From contig NZ_JACOPW010000004.1 in assembly GCF_015461845.1 (NCBI RefSeq), positions 62,001 through 126,000 on the forward strand: a stretch of 64,000 bases of DNA. Direction: 5' to 3'. This document shows, piece by piece, positions 10,806-20,623 of this stretch. Each line of letters begins with the position of its first letter. Within the stretch, counting starts at the first letter, position 1. A model generated the notes under the pieces. That model had not been told where the DNA came from. It saw only the letters and a program-made list of their open reading frames with translations, and ran no database searches. Source of the stretch: Pseudomonas mucoides. GTDB lineage: Bacteria; Pseudomonadota; Gammaproteobacteria; Pseudomonadales; Pseudomonadaceae. A program made the translations under genes and the position numbers.

Positions 10806-11144
10806 GAGGGGGAAACTCCAGAACTTCGCAAAGGCCGCCATTCTAGCGATTACGCAACAAAACTGCAGTATTGATGACGTCTTGCCTGGCACACGGTCTG
10901 TGGAGCCGGCCAGGAAGGCACCCGTTCCCCGCGCGGTGGTGATCTTTTAGTCGATATCAAGAGTCCATTTGTGAAGATCTGTGATGACTGCATCACACTA
11001 TTTAATCAGCTCTTCCAATCTGCGCCCTATTCCTGACAACTAATTTAATTAAAACGCCGGTTAAATGTTTACTTGATGAAACACCCTGACTATTATTGCG
11101 GCACTGTCCCCCTGCCATCCAGTCTCCAACATAAGGTAGTCCTC
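10806..11144. other. purU/mvaT divergent intergenic region
   Basis: This 339 bp region is AT-rich near mvaT (runs such as TAATTTAATTAAAA near 11041). It probably contains the purU promoter and the mvaT promoter, and AT-rich stretches to which MvaT itself could bind. No further gene was seen. Confidence 0.5.
11068..11096 (+). promoter_or_regulatory. Candidate mvaT promoter
   Basis: TTTACT (11068-11073), a 17-bp spacer and TATTAT (11091-11096) form a fair sigma-70 pair about 50 bp before the mvaT ATG. Confidence 0.4.
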
Positions 11145-11522
11145 ATGTCCTTGATCAACGAATATCGTGCCACCGAAGAAGCTATCAAAGAGCTGCAAGC
11201 CCGTTTGAAGAACCTGTCCCAAGACGACAAACTGCAAACCGAGCTGGAATTCGAAGGCAAACTGCGCACCCTGATGGGCGAATACTCCAAGTCCCTGCGT
11301 GACATCATCGCGCTGTTGGATCCAGAGTCCAAATCCAAAGCGCCACGCGGCGGTGCAGTAAAAACTACTGGCACCAAGCGTGCTCGCAAAGTTAAACAAT
11401 ACAAAAACCCGCACAATGGCGAAGTCATCGAAACCAAAGGTGGCAACCACAAAACTCTGAAAGAGTGGAAAGCCAAGTGGGGCGGCGACGTGGTTGAAGG
11501 CTGGGCTACCCTGCTGGGCTAA
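11145..11522 (+). CDS. mvaT: H-NS-family transcriptional regulator MvaT
   Basis: MvaT is the Pseudomonas functional analogue of H-NS: it oligomerises on AT-rich DNA and silences horizontally acquired genes. The 125-residue protein starts MSLINEYRATEEAIKELQ. It has an N-terminal coiled-coil oligomerisation part (about 1-60), a basic linker (KTTGTKRARKVKQYKNP) and a C-terminal AT-pincer DNA-binding domain with the GGNHKTLKEWKAKWG run. The length equals the family norm. It is followed by a strong terminator. The AT-richer Tc toxin A locus lies 9-20 kb away and would be a natural target. Confidence 0.97.
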   Translation: MSLINEYRATEEAIKELQARLKNLSQDDKLQTELEFEGKLRTLMGEYSKSLRDIIALLDPESKSKAPRGGAVKTTGTKRARKVKQYKNPHNGEVIETKGGNHKTLKEWKAKWGGDVVEGWATLLG

Positions 11523-11560
11523 GCCATAGCGCTTGTCACAGATAAAAGCGTGACAAAAAA

Positions 11561-11589
11561 TAACGCCAGCGAAAGCTGGCGTTTTTTTA
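11561..11589. terminator. Rho-independent terminator of mvaT (possibly bidirectional)
   Basis: AACGCCAGC, loop GAAA and GCTGGCGTT are followed by a T run; an A run precedes the stem, so it may also stop sbcB transcription from the other side. Confidence 0.9.
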
Positions 11590-11621
11590 TGCCTGCCATT
11601 GAGGCATGTCTATTTTCATTT

Positions 11622-13052
11622 TCAAAGATTCAAACGTTTGCGTAATGCTTCGACATAATTTTGCCATTCATAGAGCACCTCTCGCTGAAACGATGTAGCA
11701 GTTTCATGCAATTGGGCCGCGGCTTCTGTAAAACTATTCAGCGTATTGGGTGCCCCGCATTCGGGCACTGTCAGACGTTGCTGACAGAATAATTGCCAAC
11801 GCGCTTGCTCCTCGGAATTCAACGTATCGGGGAAGTTGCGTGCGCGATATCGAAACAATAATTCCGGCAAGCGTTCGTCATCGAAAGGCCACTGCTCTTG
11901 TGATAATTGGGCAGGGTCCGCGGTTCGGACTTGCTCGCATAGACGCCGGTCCCGATCACCGATAAAACCATCGTATAACTGTTGCTCGGGGTCCTGGCTC
12001 GACGTGAAATCTTCGCGGGCATAAATCGCCTGCACTTTATCTCGCCACACTAGTTGTGCGTCGATTAGCCGCAGCGACCGTTCCTGATAAAGCGCCATGT
12101 CCAGCCCCAGACGTCGCTGATCGTCAGGTCGAAGTACCGACAACGGTGCGACCACCGGGCACTTGTTGATGTGAATGAGTTTAAGCGGCACCGGCAGTTC
12201 GCCTTCGAACAGCTCATCGCGACGGGTATACAGGCGCTGACGCAAGGTCTCGGCATCCAGATCCAGCAGGCCCTGAGGATCCAGATGCAGGTCACAGACA
12301 ATCAAGGCGTTCTTGTTGCGTGGGTGCCAGGCCAGGGGCAGCACCACGCCGACGTAACTGCGCGCGGCCGAGAACCGCCCGGAAATATGCACCATCGGCT
12401 GCAACAGGCGGATCTGGTCCATCACCTTTTGCTTACTGCGCAACTTGAACAGCCAGTCATACAACTTCGGCTGTTTTTCACGAATCAGCCGCGCCAGCGC
12501 AATGGTGGCGCGAACGTCCGACAGCGCCTCGTGGGCATTGCCATGATCAATATTGTTGGCGGCGGTCAGACGTTCGAGCTTGAGCGTTACTCGCCCTTCT
12601 TCATCCGTCGGCCAGACGAGCCCGTCGGGCCGCAAGGCATACGCTGCACGCACCACATCGATCAGGTCCCAGCGGCTGTTGCCGCCCTGCCACTCGCGGG
12701 CATAGGGGTCGAAAAAATTTCGATACAGGCTGTAACGGGTCATCTCGTCGTCGAAACGCAGCGTGTTGTAACCCGCACCGCACGTGCCCGGCGCTGCCAA
12801 CTGGGCATGCACACGGGTCATGAAGTCCGCTTCGCTCAAGCCCTGTTCGGCGAGTCGAGCGGGCGTGATTCCGGTGATGGCGCACGCCGCCGGATGCGGC
12901 AGGATGTCCTCACTGGGCTGGCAGTAAAGGTTGACCGGCTCGTCTATTTCATTGAGATCGAAGTCGGTGCGAATCCCCGCCACTTGCAGCGGACGATCGC
13001 AACGGGGGTTGATGCCAGTGGTTTCATAGTCGTACCAGAAGATCGAGGTCAC
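11622..13052 (-). CDS. sbcB: Exodeoxyribonuclease I
   Basis: ExoI degrades single-stranded DNA 3' to 5' and acts in mismatch repair and recombination. The 476-residue chain has the DEDDh exonuclease core: D8 and E10 in FWYDYETTG, GYNTLRFDDEMTRYSLYRNFFDPYAREW, and HEALSDVRATIALARLI with the catalytic His and Asp. The SH3-like and helical ExoI C-terminal domains follow. The length matches E. coli ExoI (475). It is convergent with mvaT, as in PAO1 (PA4315-PA4316). Confidence 0.96.
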   Translation of the reverse strand: MTSIFWYDYETTGINPRCDRPLQVAGIRTDFDLNEIDEPVNLYCQPSEDILPHPAACAITGITPARLAEQGLSEADFMTRVHAQLAAPGTCGAGYNTLRFDDEMTRYSLYRNFFDPYAREWQGGNSRWDLIDVVRAAYALRPDGLVWPTDEEGRVTLKLERLTAANNIDHGNAHEALSDVRATIALARLIREKQPKLYDWLFKLRSKQKVMDQIRLLQPMVHISGRFSAARSYVGVVLPLAWHPRNKNALIVCDLHLDPQGLLDLDAETLRQRLYTRRDELFEGELPVPLKLIHINKCPVVAPLSVLRPDDQRRLGLDMALYQERSLRLIDAQLVWRDKVQAIYAREDFTSSQDPEQQLYDGFIGDRDRRLCEQVRTADPAQLSQEQWPFDDERLPELLFRYRARNFPDTLNSEEQARWQLFCQQRLTVPECGAPNTLNSFTEAAAQLHETATSFQREVLYEWQNYVEALRKRLNL

Positions 13053-13233
13053 GGGCTGTTCCTGAACTGAAGATCGGCAAAGTCTAGGCGTTCACATCCC
13101 GCCCCGGCCAGTAATCTGTCATTCAATCACCTCTGGCCACTCACCGTGCAATACATAGTTATGTCGTTTTCCCCCGAGAGGCTGCTAGCATCGGGTAGAC
13201 ATTGAATCCCGAACAGGCCACATAAGGTTGCCC

Positions 13234-13959
13234 ATGCTCGAGACCACAGCACTGCCAAGGAAAGCGACGCTGTCCCCGCCACTGGATACGCGGTATCAAG
13301 TCGAAACGCCCGAAGGCATCGACTTGCCACTGCGCCCGGCCGGGTTGATGGTCCGTGCGCTGGCGTTCGCCATTGATTTAGGGATACGCGGGCTGATCCT
13401 CGGCCTGTTGTTTATCGTCTTGGCGTTTCTCGGAAAGCTGGGCGCCGGGCTGGGCTCGATCCTGCTGTTCGGGGTGAGCTGGTGGTACATGGTGCTGTTC
13501 GAAGTGCTCAATCAGGGCCGCTCGCCGGGCAAACAGTGGATGGGCTTGCGCGTGGTGCAGGACGACGGCACGCCGATCGGCTGGTCCGCTTCGCTGCTGC
13601 GCAACCTGTTGCGATTTGTCGACCTGCTGCCATTCGGCTATTTCCTCGGGGCCATCAGCTGCCTGCAACACCCGACCTTCAAACGCCTCGGCGACCTGGC
13701 CGCCGGCACGCTGGTGATCTACCGCGAACAACCGCTCACCCGACCGCAACTGCCCGAAGCCACCCCCCTGCGTCCGGCCTTCACCCTGACCCTGCCCGAA
13801 CAACGCGCCATCCTCGCTTTCGCCGAACGCCAGGGTGAACTCTCCAAGGCGCGTACACATGAACTGGCGTCGATCCTGGCTCAACCGTTGCAGGTCTCTG
13901 CGCCACACGCGGTGGTCGCACTCAATGGCATCGCCCGCGGCTTGTTGGGGCCCGCATGA
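13234..13959 (+). CDS. RDD family membrane protein
   Basis: This 241-residue protein has three to four membrane helices in its RDD domain (LRPAGLMVRALAFAIDLGIR carries the Arg and Asp signature, followed by SPGKQWMGLRVV and HPTFKRLGDLAAGTLVIYRE). The C-terminal 80 residues are soluble. The ATG at 13234 is preferred over TTG at 13228 because AAGG lies about seven bases upstream. It is the first gene of the MoxR operon; the next gene overlaps it by ATGA. The function of RDD proteins here is unknown; some are transport-related. Confidence 0.88.
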   Translation: MLETTALPRKATLSPPLDTRYQVETPEGIDLPLRPAGLMVRALAFAIDLGIRGLILGLLFIVLAFLGKLGAGLGSILLFGVSWWYMVLFEVLNQGRSPGKQWMGLRVVQDDGTPIGWSASLLRNLLRFVDLLPFGYFLGAISCLQHPTFKRLGDLAAGTLVIYREQPLTRPQLPEATPLRPAFTLTLPEQRAILAFAERQGELSKARTHELASILAQPLQVSAPHAVVALNGIARGLLGPA

Positions 13960-14933
13960 AGCAAAGCCATTTCGAAACCCACCACAGGGCCGAGTGGGAA
14001 CAGTTTTCCCTGACACTGGATCGACTGGAGCGCGGCAAGGACGTCTCCCGAATCGCCGGTTTCCCCAAGGACTATCGGCAGCTTTGCCAACACCTGGCGC
14101 TGGCTCGGGAACGCGGCTACAGCAGTTTCCTGATCGATTCCTTGCAGCAACTCGTGCTGCGTGGGCATCAACAGCTGTATCGGCACCGCAGTCAACTGGG
14201 CGCCAACCTACTGGGCTTTATCCTGGCCGACTTCCCGCGCCTGGTGCGTGAACAGTGGCGGTTCGTACTGGCCGCCGGCCTGATGTTTTTTGGCAGTCTG
14301 ATCAGCTTCGCGCTGCTGGTGTATCTGTTCCCGGACCTGGTCTACAACCTGATCCCGGCCGAGCAGGTCAGCGAGATGCAAAGCATGTACGACCCCGTCG
14401 CCGGCCATTTGGGACGCACGGCGGAACGCGCCGCCAGTGAAGACTGGGTGATGTTCGGTTACTACATCATGCACAACATCGGCATCGCCTTTCAGACCTT
14501 TGCCAGCGGTTTGTTCTTCGGTCTGGGGAGCGCGTTTTTCCTGCTGTTCAACGGCTTGATCATCGGCGCAGTGGCCGGGCACCTGACGCACGTCGGCTAC
14601 GGGCAAACCTTCTGGTCGTTCGTGATCGGCCACGGTGCTTTTGAACTGACGGCCATTGCCCTGGCCGGTGCCGCCGGCCTGAAACTGGGCTGGGCATTGA
14701 TCGCGCCGGGACGCCTGCCCCGCGCCGAAGCGCTGCGACTGGCGGCACGCAAGAGCGTACTGCTGATCTGCGGCGTGATGGTGTTTCTGTTGATTGCGGC
14801 GTTTATCGAAGCGTACTGGTCGTCGATGACAGCACCGGAGCCCATGACCAAATACCTGGTCGGCGCCGCGCTCTGGGCGTTGGTCGCGACTTATTTGCTG
14901 TTTGCCGGACGAACTCGCCATGCGCCTGAGTGA
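13956..14933 (+). CDS. Stage II sporulation protein M-like membrane protein
   Basis: This 325-residue protein has a soluble N-terminal part (about 1-95) and five or so membrane helices, including FQTFASGLFFGLGSAFFLLFNG and HGAFELTAIALAGAAGLKLGW, which are typical SpoIIM-family (DUF95) segments. In non-sporulating bacteria these genes usually sit beside RDD, MoxR and DUF58 genes, as here, and their job is unknown. It starts with the ATGA overlap and itself overlaps the DUF4129 gene by 14 bp. Confidence 0.9.
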   Translation: MKQSHFETHHRAEWEQFSLTLDRLERGKDVSRIAGFPKDYRQLCQHLALARERGYSSFLIDSLQQLVLRGHQQLYRHRSQLGANLLGFILADFPRLVREQWRFVLAAGLMFFGSLISFALLVYLFPDLVYNLIPAEQVSEMQSMYDPVAGHLGRTAERAASEDWVMFGYYIMHNIGIAFQTFASGLFFGLGSAFFLLFNGLIIGAVAGHLTHVGYGQTFWSFVIGHGAFELTAIALAGAAGLKLGWALIAPGRLPRAEALRLAARKSVLLICGVMVFLLIAAFIEAYWSSMTAPEPMTKYLVGAALWALVATYLLFAGRTRHAPE

Positions 14934-16464
14934 CGCCACCGTCGTGATCCGTCCGCGCACCACCTGGGAAGCCATGGACCTGGGCGTGCTGATGAGCCAG
15001 CGCCATCGTCGCCTGCTGATGACCAGTTGGGCCATCGTCACCTTGCCGATCTTCGCCCTGCTCAGTGCAATCTTCTGGGATTCGCCGTCCCTTGCCGTGT
15101 TCCTCTTCTGGTGGCTCAAACCGGCGTTCGATCGCTTGCCGTTGTACATCCTGTCCAAAAGCCTGTTCGGTGAAACGCCGACACTCAAACAGGCGCTGCG
15201 CGAATGGCCGCGCCTGCTCAAGCCGCAACTGCTGGCCAGCCTGACCTGGCGCCGCCTGAGCCTGAGCCGTAGTTTTGTCATGCCGGTGGTGCAACTCGAA
15301 GGCCTCCACGGTCACGCGCGCGAACAGCGCTTGCAGGTACTGCTGCAGCGCAATGCCGGTGCCGCGCAATGGCTGACCATTATCGGCGTGCACCTGGAGA
15401 GCGCGCTGTGGATTGGCCTGATGGTGCTGTTCTACCTGCTCCTGCCGCAGCAGATCGAACTCGACTGGAGCTGGCAGACCTTGATCACCGCCGCCGTGCA
15501 GGACTGGCGATGGCTGGAACACCTTATCAATGCTTTTTACGTGCTGGTGCTGATGGTCTGGGAGCCGATCTATGTGGCCTGCGGCTTCAGTCTTTACCTG
15601 AACCGCCGCACGGTGCTGGAAGCGTGGGACATCGAACTGGTGTTCCGCCGTTTGCGCCAACGCCTCAGCACAACCGCCCTTACCCTGTTGCTGGCGGCAA
15701 TCCTGTGGATACCGGGCACACAACACGTCTGGGCCGCTGAGCCCATCATCACACCGGACAGCCCACGCCTGCTCAATCAACCGCTGACCAGCCAGGCGTC
15801 AAAAGACAGCATCAAAGCCCTCCTCGAACAGCCACCGTTCAAAAACAAGGAAACGGTGACCCGCTATCGGTTTGGCGAAGAAAAACCCGATACCAAAACC
15901 ACGGACGACAGCAAGACACCCGAATGGCTGAAGGCGTTGCTTGCACTGCTCGACAGCCAGCGGTTCGGCGTCCTCGCCACCTTGATTGAAGTGCTGCTGT
16001 GGGGCGCGGTGATGGCTGGCGTCGGCCTGCTGATCTGGCGTTACCGTGACTGGTTGCAGGCGTTCGTGAGTCGTCGCCCCTCATTGAAAAGAAAAATCGC
16101 CCGTCCAATACCGCAGCAGGCTTTTGGCCTGGACCTCAACCGTGAAACCCTGCCCGACGACATTGCCGCCAGCGCCGAAAGCCTCTGGCAAACCGATCCA
16201 CGCGCAGCCCTTGGTCTGCTCTATCGCGCCCTGCTCAGCCACTTGCTGCACGACCACCACATCGCGCTGAAAACCGCCGATACCGAAGGCGAAGTCCTCC
16301 AACGCATCGAACAACTGCAACAACCGGCGTTGCTGGCCTTTAGTAAAACCCTGACTCGTCATTGGCAAAACATGGCTTACGGTCATCGTCTTCCACCCGC
16401 GCATTCACAACAGGAACTGTGTGACGGCTGGCGAACGTTGTTCGGCCCGGGAGCCGCCCATTGA
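14920..16464 (+). CDS. DUF4129 domain membrane protein
   Basis: The product is 514 residues. The N-terminal half has several hydrophobic helices (MTSWAIVTLPIFALLSAIFW, LIGLMVLFYLLLPQ-like segments, and ALTLLLAAILWIPG). A periplasmic loop of about 100 residues follows, then another helix near 365-385. The cytoplasmic C-terminus (about 400-512) carries the DUF4129 pattern (DPRAALGLLYRALLSHLLHDH ... HWQNMAYGHRLP). It begins at the ATG at 14920 inside the SpoIIM gene. It is part of the MoxR operon; no enzymatic motif was seen. Confidence 0.85.
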   Translation: MRLSDATVVIRPRTTWEAMDLGVLMSQRHRRLLMTSWAIVTLPIFALLSAIFWDSPSLAVFLFWWLKPAFDRLPLYILSKSLFGETPTLKQALREWPRLLKPQLLASLTWRRLSLSRSFVMPVVQLEGLHGHAREQRLQVLLQRNAGAAQWLTIIGVHLESALWIGLMVLFYLLLPQQIELDWSWQTLITAAVQDWRWLEHLINAFYVLVLMVWEPIYVACGFSLYLNRRTVLEAWDIELVFRRLRQRLSTTALTLLLAAILWIPGTQHVWAAEPIITPDSPRLLNQPLTSQASKDSIKALLEQPPFKNKETVTRYRFGEEKPDTKTTDDSKTPEWLKALLALLDSQRFGVLATLIEVLLWGAVMAGVGLLIWRYRDWLQAFVSRRPSLKRKIARPIPQQAFGLDLNRETLPDDIAASAESLWQTDPRAALGLLYRALLSHLLHDHHIALKTADTEGEVLQRIEQLQQPALLAFSKTLTRHWQNMAYGHRLPPAHSQQELCDGWRTLFGPGAAH

Positions 16465-17620
16465 GCCGGCGTTCAGGGTTGTTTGTCGGCATGGTCATCG
16501 CCCTGCTGGTCGGCGCACTGGGTATTTACCTGTACCTGAAAGCCACGCCCTTTCAGGAGGAAATCGATCACGGCCCATCGCCTGAAGCGCAGGCCAATCC
16601 TTACCTCGCCGCTGAACACTTTTTGCGCAAGCAGGGCCTGACCGTCAGCCATGCCAACGGAATTGACGTGTTACCCACCCTCGATCCCCATCAGCACAGC
16701 CTGCTATTGCTGGGTGACCGCTACAACATGACCCCACGCCAGATTGATCAGGTGATGAACTGGACTCGGGCCGGCGGCCGCTTATTGTTTGTCGCCCAGT
16801 CGTTGTGGGATGAAAAGACCGGCCAGAGCAACGATCTGCTGCTCGACCGGGTGCAGTTGCACCAGACCTTGAGCAAAGACCTCAAGGAGCCACCGCCCGA
16901 CATCCTCGACGATCCCTATCCCAAACTGACCAAGCTGTATCTGGAAGATGAAGAAGCACCGGCCTACGCCAGCTTCGACACGGCATTCCACCTCGAAGAC
17001 CCGAAGAACCTCGCGCAATCCTGGGCCAACAGCGGCAAGGCCACGCACATGATGCAGCTCAACCACGGGCTCGGTTCGATCATCGTGGTCACCGACGCCG
17101 ACCTGTGGAAAACCCCCGCCATCGACCAGTACGACAACGCCTGGCTGCTGTGGTATCTGACGGCGGACACACGCGTGACGTTGTTGTTCAACACCGATCA
17201 CGACAGCCTGTTGACCTTGCTGTGGCGTTATTTCCCACAGGCATTGGTGGCCTTGATTGCGCTGATCGCCCTCGGGTTCTGGCACGTTGGCGTACGCCAG
17301 GGGCCGCTGCTGGAGCCCGCCACGAAAGGCCGTCGCCAACTCCAGGAGCACCTGCGCGCCAGCGCCGATTTCATGTTGCGTCGCCAGGGTCAGCAGCACC
17401 TGCTGCAAGCGTTGCAACAAGACATCCTGCGCCGTGTGCGGCGCCGTCATCCCGGTTTCGAACAACTCGGCGTCGCCGAGCAATGGCTGGTGCTCGCACG
17501 CCTGACCGGCCAACCCACACGCGCTATCAGCCAGGCCATGAGCCCGCGACCGAAACAGCGGCTGTCCAGCGCTGACTTCAGCCGTCAGGTCGCCCACCTG
17601 CAAACCTTGAGGAACACGCT

Positions 17621-17624
<4 letters not shown>
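16461..17624 (+). CDS. DUF4350 domain protein
   Basis: This 387-residue protein has one N-terminal membrane helix (about 6-26), an extracytoplasmic DUF4350 domain (NPYLAAEHFLRKQGLTV, LLLLGDRYNMTPRQ, WTRAGGRLLFVAQSLW), a second helix (ALVALIALIALGFWHVG, about 254-275) and a basic cytoplasmic tail. The start is TTG at 16461 in a TTGA overlap with the previous stop; the next in-frame ATG (16491) would remove half the signal anchor. The domain resembles the GATase-like fold often paired with MoxR/DUF58 genes. Function unknown. Confidence 0.82.
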
Positions 17625-18618
<994 letters not shown>

Positions 18619-18622
<4 letters not shown>

Positions 18623-19950
18623 AACCCTCGCGCCTGCTGCTGATCTGGCTCGCAATCCTGCTGGCCATCGGCATCGTGCTGGGCACCTTGCGCGCACTGG
18701 ACATTGCGCTGCCCTCAAGCCTGTTGTCGATCCAATGGGGTTTATTACTGGCGCTACTGGCCCTGGCAATACTCGATGCTGTCCGCCTCACGCGCCTGCA
18801 CTCGCCCCGGATAACACGACAAATGCCCGGCAGCCTGGCCCTCGGTCGCTGGAGCGAAGTTCGACTGGAGGTTGAGCACAACTTTCCCCAACCACTGACG
18901 ATCCAGATTTTCGACCACGTCCCCGACGGCCTGAGCTTCGAAAACCTCCCCCTGTCAGTCGAACTTCAGCCCGGCCAGCACAGCCAGGTCGGCTATCGCC
19001 TGCGCCCGCTCAAGCGTGGCCACTTCAGCTTCGATCACTGCGAAATCAACCTGCCCAGTCCCTTGGGCTTGTGGTCCGGCAAACGTCTGCTGAGCGTCAC
19101 CGACCACACCCGCGTCTACCCCGACTTCGCCCGCCTCTACGGCGGCCAACTGCTGGCGGTGGACAATTGGCTCAGCCAGCTCGGCGTACGCCAGCGGCAA
19201 CGACGTGGCCTGGGTATGGAGTTTCATCAGCTACGGGAATTCCGCGAAGGCGACAGCCTGCGCCAGATCGACTGGAAAGCCACCGCCCGGCAACGCACCC
19301 CGATTGCCCGGGAGTATCAGGACGAGCGCGATCAGCAGATCATGTTCATGCTCGATTGCGGAAGGCACATGCGCAGTCACGACGGCGAGCTGGCGCATTT
19401 CGATCATGCGCTGAATGCATGTCTGTTGTTGAGTTATGTGGCGTTGCGTCAAGGTGATGCGGTGGGTCTGAGCACCTTTGCCAGCGATCAACCGCGTTAT
19501 CTCGCTCCGCTGAAAGGTGCGAGTCAGCTCAACGTGCTACTCAATGCTGTTTACGATTTGGACAGCAGCCAGCGCCCCTCTGATTATCAGGCTGGCGTCA
19601 GCCAATTAATGGCTCGACAGAAGCGCCGAGGATTGGTGATATTGGTCACCAACCTGCGGGATGAAGACAATGAGGAATTGATAAGCGCTGTTCAACAGCT
19701 GAGCAAACAGCACCGCGTATTGATAGCAAGCATGCGCGAAGAGGTCCTCGACACCGCACTACAAATGACGGTGCAAACCTTGTCGGAAGCGCTGAACTAC
19801 AGCGGAACCGTTGACTATTTGAATTCACGAGCAGAACTCCATGAACGCTTGGTCGCCCATGGAGTTCCGGTAAAAGATGTCCGCCCCAGAGAGCTGGGAC
19901 CAGAATTGGTGACACATTACCTGGCCTGGAAACGCAGTGGCGCTCCTTGA
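18619..19950 (+). CDS. DUF58 domain protein (vWA-like MoxR partner)
   Basis: This 443-residue protein has two N-terminal membrane helices (about 6-27 and 35-55), a beta-rich part, and the DUF58 signature MEFHQLREFREGDSLRQIDW with KATARQRTPIAREYQDE (about 206-242), followed by a vWA-like fold (QIMFMLDCGRHMRS, VGLSTFASDQ). It starts at GTG 18619 in a GTGA overlap. It is the last gene of the six-gene operon and converges on the Tc A locus. The base composition falls slightly in its last 400 bp, next to the accessory region. Confidence 0.9.
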
Positions 19951-20016
19951 CTGCTGCCAATTCGGTAATGACATTTTCGCTTGGGCGAATGGGCCGATAT
20001 CACTCATATCGACACA

Positions 20017-20556
20017 TCAATCCGGTCGCCGATACTCAACTTTATCTACGCTGATACTCTCTAACGCCAATGGAGGCAGCTCGATCTGAATATCAAAATC
20101 GGTAGTCCGCAATCCTCTTGCACCTGTAATGTCGGCGCCATGAATCTGAAGTTCAACAGATTGATCAGACTGAAGCACAGTGAGGGTGTGGCTTAGATAA
20201 GGATTCCAGTTTTCATCATCCACCAATTCTTTTTTCTTCCCACTTAAATCAATCGAATCCTCGGCACCGCTACTAAACTTCATAATAACTTTTGAGCCTG
20301 GACCATCACCCTTGTTTTCGTATTGAAAGCCCAACAGATATTTAACTTGTGCAAATTGCGACTCGGTAAAGGATGCCGTTGAAACAGACTGTGAGTAGAC
20401 TCTTTTTCCGTTCAACATCAAAAAATTTCCGTACAAAATACTTTCATACCACCCCTCCCCTCCGCCATTACCAACGCGTTGCCAATTCGTGTCCCAGCCG
20501 CTAGGAAACCTCCCACTTTTTACCAGATTGCGACCACGGATTTTTTCTGCGCTCAT
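20017..20556 (-). CDS. Hypothetical beta-rich protein, last gene of the Tc A locus
   Basis: The 179-residue product has no signal peptide and reads as alternating beta strands: SGWDTNWQRVGNGG, VKYLLGFQYENKGDGPGSKV, SVELQIHGADITGA, FDIQIELPPL. The pattern recalls galactose-binding-like jelly rolls, but I do not recognise a family. The ATG at 20556 is favoured over GTG at 20565 by AAAGG eight bases upstream. It follows the tcaB-like gene by 67 bp on the same strand, with a small hairpin between them, and shares its AT-richer composition, so it was probably acquired with the Tc genes. Confidence 0.75.
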   Translation of the reverse strand: MSAEKIRGRNLVKSGRFPSGWDTNWQRVGNGGGEGWYESILYGNFLMLNGKRVYSQSVSTASFTESQFAQVKYLLGFQYENKGDGPGSKVIMKFSSGAEDSIDLSGKKKELVDDENWNPYLSHTLTVLQSDQSVELQIHGADITGARGLRTTDFDIQIELPPLALESISVDKVEYRRPD

Positions 20557-20586
20557 TATGTTCACCTTTCTTTGTTAATTACTCTT

Positions 20587-20606
20587 GAAGCATTCGAAAA
20601 TGCTTC
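20587..20606. repeat. Hairpin between tcaB-like gene and downstream small gene
   Basis: GAAGCATT, loop CGAA, AATGCTTC: a perfect 8-bp stem with no T run after it on either strand, so more likely a processing or stability element than a terminator. Confidence 0.5.
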
Positions 20607-20623
20607 GAACTTGATAGTGCCGC

